NCBI RefSeq assembly: GCF_029989365.1
Contig: NZ_JAPRAQ010000002.1
Location: forward strand, 124,001-188,000
Reading direction: 5' to 3'
Source: Bradyrhizobium sp. Arg816
GTDB lineage: Bacteria; Pseudomonadota; Alphaproteobacteria; Rhizobiales; Xanthobacteraceae
Length of the DNA stretch: 64,000 bases
Positions 58,454-64,000 of this stretch are shown piece after piece. The notes under the pieces were generated by a model that had not been told where the DNA came from, ran no database searches, and was given only the letters and a program-made list of their open reading frames with translations. A program made the translations under genes and the position numbers. Positions within the stretch are counted from its first letter, which is position 1. The number at the start of each line of letters is the position of its first letter.

Positions 58454-58969
58454 GTGACGATCTCGATGTATGACGCCTCGGTCGGCGTGTTCGTGCCGTA
58501 TCTGCGCAACCTGTCGGCACTGCTGGACAAGGGCGTCGCCTATGCCGAAAGCCGGAAGTTCAATCCGGCCGTCCTGCTCGGCATGCGCATGGCGCCGAAC
58601 ATGTACGATCTGGCGCAGCAGATAGGGGAGGCGTGCCGCCATGCCACGGTCGCGCCGGCCTTGCTGGCCGAGCAAGAGCCGGTGGCGCTGCCGGCGCTGG
58701 AGCACGACATCGCCGGGCTTCAGGCGCGCATTGCGACGTCAATCGAGTTCATCGAAAGCCTGTCGCGCGCCGAGATCGATAGTGCGGCGGAACGGAATGT
58801 CTTCTTCAGGCTGAAAAACGGGACCGAGCTGCCCTTCACCGGGCGGACGCTGCTGCTGACGTTCAGCGTCCCGCAATTCTTCTTTCACGTCACGACATCC
58901 TACGACTTGCTCCGGCATGCCGGCGTCGAGCTCGTGAAGCGGGATTTTCTCGGCCCCCGCGAGCGCTAG
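58454..58969 (+). CDS. DUF1993 family protein
   Basis: The 171-aa helical-bundle protein starts at a GTG (TISMYDASVGVFVPYLRNLSALLDKG), which is the usual DUF1993 N-terminus; an ATG four codons later is an alternative. AYAESRKFNPAVLLGMRMAPNMYDLAQQIGEAC and VPQFFFHVTTSYDLLRHAGVELVKRDFLG are typical of the family, whose fold is DinB-like. Function unknown. Its stop overlaps the stop of the following convergent gene. Confidence 0.85.
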   Translation: MTISMYDASVGVFVPYLRNLSALLDKGVAYAESRKFNPAVLLGMRMAPNMYDLAQQIGEACRHATVAPALLAEQEPVALPALEHDIAGLQARIATSIEFIESLSRAEIDSAAERNVFFRLKNGTELPFTGRTLLLTFSVPQFFFHVTTSYDLLRHAGVELVKRDFLGPRER

Positions 58970-59442
58970 GCTTCGCCCCTGCGCTCGTAATCGGCGAGCG
59001 AGCTGCGGCCGGCGATCTCGCTGCGCAGCTCCTCGAAGCGCCGATGTGCCTCGTCCTCGTGCGCGTCGACGAAATGCACCGCGGCTTCGCTCGTCATCGG
59101 GCCGCTGATCACGGGCGCGGACTGCTCGCCGATGGTCTCGTGGACGTAGAACTGGCCGTCATCGCCGCGATGGACCGTCCATTTCAGACGGATCGCCACC
59201 ATCGGCCCCGGACCGACTTTGCTGTAGCCGTCCGCATCGGTGTGCTCCGGCACCAGCGGTTGCTCCTCGACCACGGGATGCTCGTGCTCTTCAGCGACCG
59301 CATGCTCGTCGGCGATCGGATGCTCGTCGGTGACGACCTGCTCACCGGCGACCACCATTTCGGTCTCGGTCTCGCGCTCGGGGTGCTCCAAAATGCTCGC
59401 GATGGTCGCCAGCGCGTGGTCGGTCGGGTCGATCTCTGACAA
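58966..59442 (-). CDS. Acidic conserved hypothetical protein (158 aa)
   Basis: The protein is soluble. The N-terminal 70 residues are strongly acidic and His-rich (EHPIADEHAVAEEHEHPVVEE repeats, cited here in parts), and the C-terminal domain reads VAIRLKWTVHRGDDGQFYVHETIGEQ with a helical end (FVDAHEDEAHRRFEELRSEIAGRSS). The repeated EH/DEH pattern could bind metal; that is only a suggestion. No family recognised. It converges on DUF1993 with a 4-bp overlap of stops. Confidence 0.7.
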   Translation of the reverse strand: MSEIDPTDHALATIASILEHPERETETEMVVAGEQVVTDEHPIADEHAVAEEHEHPVVEEQPLVPEHTDADGYSKVGPGPMVAIRLKWTVHRGDDGQFYVHETIGEQSAPVISGPMTSEAAVHFVDAHEDEAHRRFEELRSEIAGRSSLADYERRGEA

Positions 59443-59578
59443 GGGTTCATCCTCCAGCTCGACGCGGCCGGCAAGTCTGTCCCACTGCCGCCGCGGCCGG
59501 CCTTATTACGCGGATTTGATTAAGGCTGAGTTTGGGCTCGATCTGCACCAAAAATGGGACGCATTCTGGCGTTCCGGA

Positions 59579-59600
59579 GGCGGGCGGATAACCGCCCGCC
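59579..59600 (-). terminator. GC-rich hairpin downstream of the hydroxyacid dehydrogenase
   Basis: GGCGGGCGG (59579-59587) and CCGCCCGCC (59592-59600) form a perfect 9-bp stem with a 4-base loop, 12 bases past the dehydrogenase stop. No T-run follows on either strand, so it may stabilise the operon mRNA end or act with Rho. Confidence 0.5.
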
Positions 59601-59611
59601 CGGAGGTCGGC

Positions 59612-60601
59612 TCAGCCGAGCACGTCCTGGTTGATGATGTTCTGCCGGATGGGATCGCCGTCCAGCACACTGAGGATGTTGCGAGCGGTCTGCTCGCTCA
59701 TGCGGCTCACCGCCTCGACGGTGACGCCGGCGACGTGCGGGGCCATGATGACGTTGGGCAGCGCGAACAGGGCGTTGCTGACCGGCGGCGGCTCAACCTC
59801 GAACACGTCGATACCGGCACCGGCAATCCTGCCGGAGACCAGGGCGTCGTATAGCGCGGCCTCCTTCACGATGCCGCCGCGTGCAGTGTTGATGAGGTAG
59901 GATTTCGGCTTCATCCGGCCGATCCGCGCCGTATCGAAGAGGCCGACGGTTTCCGGCGTCTTCGGGCAGTGGATGGTGACGAAGTCGGCGTTGGGCAGCG
60001 CTGCGTCGAGATCGGCGACGGGCTCGCAGCCCGCGGCCTTGATCTCGGCGGCAGGCTTGTAGGGATCGTAGACCTGCACCTTCATGTCCATCGCCAGGCA
60101 GCGCTTGGCGGTGCGTGTGCCGATGCGGCCGAAGCCGATGACGAGCACGGTCTTGCCGTAGAGATCGAACGGCAGCATGCCGAGCCGGTCGGCCCATTTG
60201 CCGTCCTTGACGCAGGAATGCATTTCCTGCGCGCGCTTGGCCAGCGTCAGCATCATGAACAGCGCCTGCTCGGCGACCGAGGGCGAGTTGGCGCTGCCCG
60301 CGACCATCAGCGGCACCTTGCGGCGGGAGAGGGCGGGTACGTCGACGGCGTCATAGCCGACGCCGATGCGGGTCACCACCTTCATGTCGCGGGATGCCTC
60401 GAGCTCGGTCTCGCCGAAGGCGGTGGCGCCGAGCGCCACGCCATGGACCGGCGCGTGGCTCTTCAACAGCGCCTCAAAATCCTTCGCCGAGATCAGGTTT
60501 GGAAATTCGACGAGCTCGATATCGTCTCGCTGGGTGAGGAGGGCGCGGGCCCCTTGCGACAAAGTTTGTGTAACGAAAATCTTCTTCTTGTTGGTCGCCA
60601 T
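59612..60601 (-). CDS. D-isomer-specific 2-hydroxyacid dehydrogenase
   Basis: The 329-aa NAD-dependent protein has the Rossmann signature VIGFGRIGTRTAKRC and the three catalytic positions of the family: Arg in INTARGGIV, Glu in FEVEPPP and His in APHVAGVT. It resembles phosphoglycerate- and hydroxypyruvate-type dehydrogenases, but the neighbouring sugar-type ABC importer suggests it acts on the imported compound. It lies 34 bp after the ATPase gene and ends the operon. Confidence 0.9.
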   Translation of the reverse strand: MATNKKKIFVTQTLSQGARALLTQRDDIELVEFPNLISAKDFEALLKSHAPVHGVALGATAFGETELEASRDMKVVTRIGVGYDAVDVPALSRRKVPLMVAGSANSPSVAEQALFMMLTLAKRAQEMHSCVKDGKWADRLGMLPFDLYGKTVLVIGFGRIGTRTAKRCLAMDMKVQVYDPYKPAAEIKAAGCEPVADLDAALPNADFVTIHCPKTPETVGLFDTARIGRMKPKSYLINTARGGIVKEAALYDALVSGRIAGAGIDVFEVEPPPVSNALFALPNVIMAPHVAGVTVEAVSRMSEQTARNILSVLDGDPIRQNIINQDVLG

Positions 60602-60635
60602 CGCTCCCTGCCTGCTTGCATTTCTTGGACCTGCG

Positions 60636-61736
<1,101 letters not shown>

Positions 61737-61756
61737 TGAACTTGAACCCCTCGATA

Positions 61757-62668
61757 TCAACCCTTCGTCGCGCCGGCGGTCAGGCCGGCGATGTAGTAGT
61801 CCATCAGGAAGGCGTAGATGATCAGCGGCGGAGCTGCGCCGAGCAGCGCCCCGGTCATGATCTGCCCCCAGTTGAAGACGTCGCCCTTGATCAGCGTGGT
61901 AGTGATGCCGACGGGCAGCACGAGCTGGTCGATGGACGTCGTGAACACCAGGGGATAGAGGAACTGCGCCCAGGATACCGTGAAGGCGAAGATGGTTGCC
62001 GCGATCAGCCCGGGCAGCGCCACGGGAATGAAGATCCGCGTCAGCGTTTGGAGCCAGGATGCGCCGTCGATGATCGCGGCTTCGTCGAGTTCCTTCGGGA
62101 TCGACGCGAAGTAGCCGATCATGATCCAGGTGCAAAACGGCACCGTCAGCGTCGGATACACGAACAGCAGCACATACCATCGGTTGAGCAACGTGATGCC
62201 GGTGAGGTCCTGAACCAGCGCCAGCATCTTGAACAGCGGGATGAAGAGGAGGCTGTCCGGGACCAGGTAGGTCAGGAACACGCCGGTCGCGAGCGTTGTC
62301 GAGCCCCAGAACTTCATCCGCGCGAGCGCGAAGGCCGCAGGGATGCTGATCAGCATGGTGACTATCACAACCACCAGCGACACGATGGTCGAATTCCAGA
62401 AGAACCGGAGGAATTGGTTCGACGTCAGTAGTTCGACATAGTTTGCCAGCGTCGGGTGGAACACCCACCACGGATTAGTCGCAGCCGAGATCTCCGCGCT
62501 GCTCTTGAGCGAGGTGATCACCATGTAGAGCGGCGGCGTCAGAAAAAAGATCGCAAACAGCACAAGGAAGAAATAGGACCAGCGCAGCGCCCAGGCACGG
62601 TCGCGGCTCATGCTGCCATATTTGACCTTGCGCCGGGGGCCCGCCTTGTCGATCGCCATTGTGCTCAT
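61757..62668 (-). CDS. ABC transporter permease, MalG type
   Basis: The 303-aa protein has six TM helices. The conserved cytoplasmic EAA loop is present as ELDEAAIIDGASWLQTLTRIFIPVALPG. The family N-terminus (LVLFAIFFLTPPLYMVITSLK) and SIPAAFALARMKFWG fit carbohydrate permeases. Its ATG shares one base with the stop of the upstream permease (TGATG). The longer open frame above 62668 is not coding. Confidence 0.93.
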   Translation of the reverse strand: MSTMAIDKAGPRRKVKYGSMSRDRAWALRWSYFFLVLFAIFFLTPPLYMVITSLKSSAEISAATNPWWVFHPTLANYVELLTSNQFLRFFWNSTIVSLVVVIVTMLISIPAAFALARMKFWGSTTLATGVFLTYLVPDSLLFIPLFKMLALVQDLTGITLLNRWYVLLFVYPTLTVPFCTWIMIGYFASIPKELDEAAIIDGASWLQTLTRIFIPVALPGLIAATIFAFTVSWAQFLYPLVFTTSIDQLVLPVGITTTLIKGDVFNWGQIMTGALLGAAPPLIIYAFLMDYYIAGLTAGATKG

Positions 62669-63606
62669 CAGGATTCGTTCCCGCGCTTGTTGACGTCGCG
62701 CAGGATGAATATCGCTGCGACGGCGAGGATTGGGACCATAAACAGCGAGACGCTGGCGCCGAGCGGAATGTCGTTGCTCTCGATGCCGACCCGGAACGCA
62801 TAGGTGGCAAAGATCTGGGTCTGGTCGAGAGGCCCGCCTGAGGTCAGGATGCGGACGATGTCGAAATTGGCAAAGGTGACGATCAGCGAGAACAGCGTCG
62901 TGATGGCGATGATGTTGCGCATCATAGGCAGCGTCACGTACCAGATCTTCTGCCACCAATTGGCGCCGTCGATTGCGGCGGCCTCGTAGAGCTGGTCCGG
63001 CACCGATTTCAGTGCCGCCAGATACATAATCAGGAAGAACGGCGCGCCGTACCAGACGTTGACGAGGATGACGGAAAAGCGCGCCCAGGCGGCATCGCCG
63101 AGCCAGTTGATGGGACCGATGCCGAAAAATGAGAGCGTATAATTGAACGCGCTGTAGGATGGGTCGAACAGCCATAGCCAGGCGAGCGTGCTCATCGCCG
63201 GCGGGATCACCCAGGGCACCAGCAGCATGCCGCGCCATTTGCGCTGGCCCTTGGCCGGTATGTTGTGCACGAAATGCGCGACGATGAAGCCGATCAGCGC
63301 CTTGAAGAACACGGCCGTAACCGCAAAGATGCAGGATTGCTTCACCACCATCCAGAAAGTCTCGCGCTTGAACAGAAAGGTGAAGTTGCCGAAGCCGACG
63401 AATTTCTGCATCGACTTGTTCAGCGTCGCGAGGTGGATCGAGAACAGGGCAGGGTAAAGCACGAACAGCGCGATCAGCAGGATCAGCGGCAGCGTCAGGA
63501 AGAACGCCACGGTCGATTTCCGCTTCAACGCATTGTGCAAGCCCGTCCGCTTGTGCGCGCTCGCCGTGCGGGCGACGCGACCGTGCTCAACGACGACATC
63601 GGCCAT
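62668..63606 (-). CDS. ABC transporter permease, MalF type
   Basis: The 312-aa protein has six TM helices, starting with FFLTLPLILLIALFVLYPALFSI. The EAA loop is present as LYEAAAIDGANWWQKIWYVTLPMMRN. It is the first permease after the binding-protein gene, which lies about 150 bp upstream and is separated by a hairpin. Confidence 0.93.
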   Translation of the reverse strand: MADVVVEHGRVARTASAHKRTGLHNALKRKSTVAFFLTLPLILLIALFVLYPALFSIHLATLNKSMQKFVGFGNFTFLFKRETFWMVVKQSCIFAVTAVFFKALIGFIVAHFVHNIPAKGQRKWRGMLLVPWVIPPAMSTLAWLWLFDPSYSAFNYTLSFFGIGPINWLGDAAWARFSVILVNVWYGAPFFLIMYLAALKSVPDQLYEAAAIDGANWWQKIWYVTLPMMRNIIAITTLFSLIVTFANFDIVRILTSGGPLDQTQIFATYAFRVGIESNDIPLGASVSLFMVPILAVAAIFILRDVNKRGNES

Positions 63607-63709
63607 GTCAGTGTCCTTGGGTCAAGCTTCCTTGCGGAATGTCCAACGGCGAAGCCGGCACCTGCGTGTCGGCTCGATCTGCTCATTCCATCGAACGGTG
63701 AGGTACCCT

Positions 63710-63739
63710 GGCGGCTCACGCTGGGATGCGTGAACCGCC
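63710..63739 (-). repeat. Hairpin between binding-protein and permease genes
   Basis: GGCGG-C-TCACGC (63710-63721) and GCGTGA-A-CCGCC (63728-63739) pair perfectly except for one mismatch and leave a 6-base loop. Hairpins at this position in ABC operons often protect the binding-protein mRNA and lower expression of the membrane genes. No T-run follows. Confidence 0.65.
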
Positions 63740-63755
63740 CGTGGCACACCCCGGC

Positions 63756-64000
63756 TTAGGTTCGCATGAAGCCTTCACACTCGCCTTCGCCCCAGGCGAG
63801 CGCGGTCTCCAACTTTTCTCCCTGCGCAAACCGCAGCGCCATCTTGGTCAGCGTGGCCTGCGCGTAGATCTGCTGGGCGATCTTCGGCGGCGCCGGAGAG
63901 GCCGCAATCGACAGCGTCTGATGATTGTAGGGATTTGGATAGTGGTAGAGCGTGCCCTTCGGCGGGCCTACCTCGGCCCAGGTCTTCAGCGTCGTCATCT
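63756..64000 (-). CDS. ABC transporter substrate-binding protein, C-terminal part (runs off window)
   Basis: Only about 80 C-terminal residues are inside the window, ending LETALAWGEGECEGFMRT at a TAA (63756-63758). The segment PPKGTLYHYPNPYNHQTLSIAAS and ALRFAQGEKLETALAWGE is typical of the end of carbohydrate-type binding proteins, and the position before the permeases agrees. The upstream part and the start codon lie beyond 64000; the ATG at 63998 is internal. Confidence 0.8.
   Translation of the reverse strand, partial: MTTLKTWAEVGPPKGTLYHYPNPYNHQTLSIAASPAPPKIAQQIYAQATLTKMALRFAQGEKLETALAWGEGECEGFMRT

Overview
The window is chromosomal DNA of a high-GC alphaproteobacterium, almost certainly Bradyrhizobium or a very close relative. 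The strongest indicator is the ndvB-ndvD-ndvC locus at 1-6.5 kb. This is the Bradyrhizobium set for cyclic beta-(1,3),(1,6)-glucan, in which two proteins carry GH17 domains and a small one-TM protein lies between them. Other support comes from phosphatidylcholine synthase, IalB- and DUF2147-type secreted proteins, nasTS-nirA, and families of dispersed palindromic repeats between genes. Most of the window is ordinary core genome. Names are assigned from sequence recognition only; no database search was run.

Layout. 0.3-0.8 kb: a small conserved gene and tRNA-Lys(TTT). 1-6.5 kb: the ndv glucan locus, divergent around 4.6-4.8 kb. 6.4-14.7 kb: membrane and envelope genes with glmU and glmS (UDP-GlcNAc synthesis), a DUF502 protein, a 6PGDH-like dehydrogenase and a small P-loop kinase. 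14.9-17.4 kb: a SnoaL-like protein, an XRE/MmyB regulator and a ketopantoate-reductase-like protein. 17.4-23.5 kb: recG, then sdhE-mfd. 23.7-29.7 kb: a fatty-acid desaturase, a degenerate GGDEF protein, and a peptide-binding protein next to a degenerate AMP-ligase. 30-36 kb: ialB family, hspQ, an AEC transporter, a UbiH-like hydroxylase, pcs-terC-qor.

36.2-40 kb: an ArgD-like transaminase preceded by what looks like a complete arginine attenuator. It consists of a 30-codon leader with 12 Arg codons, an anti-terminator segment inside the leader and an 11-bp terminator hairpin. Next to it is a three-gene cassette (tiny TM protein, SGNH-like protein, acyltransferase-3) that looks like an O-acetylation module. 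40.3-46 kb is the accessory-looking part: an orphan gene, repeats, a MerR/carboxymuconolactone-decarboxylase pair inserted before a duplicated tail of the orphan gene, rimO, and an island of three orphan small genes with a 69-bp direct repeat.

46-51.5 kb: the nitrate/nitrite assimilation regulon. NasT (ANTAR antiterminator) and NasS (nitrate sensor) precede a sigma-54 promoter and a structured leader, followed by nirA and an Fe-S/FAD/NADPH flavoprotein likely to feed it electrons. 52-54.6 kb: pxpBCA (5-oxoprolinase). 54.9-60.6 kb: RraA-like, cupin, DUF2147, PheC-like cyclohexadienyl dehydratase, DUF1993 and a D-2-hydroxyacid dehydrogenase. 60.6-64 kb: a sugar-type ABC importer (ATPase, two permeases, and the C-terminus of its binding protein running off the end). 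The attenuator upstream of the ArgD-like gene is the most interesting single observation.
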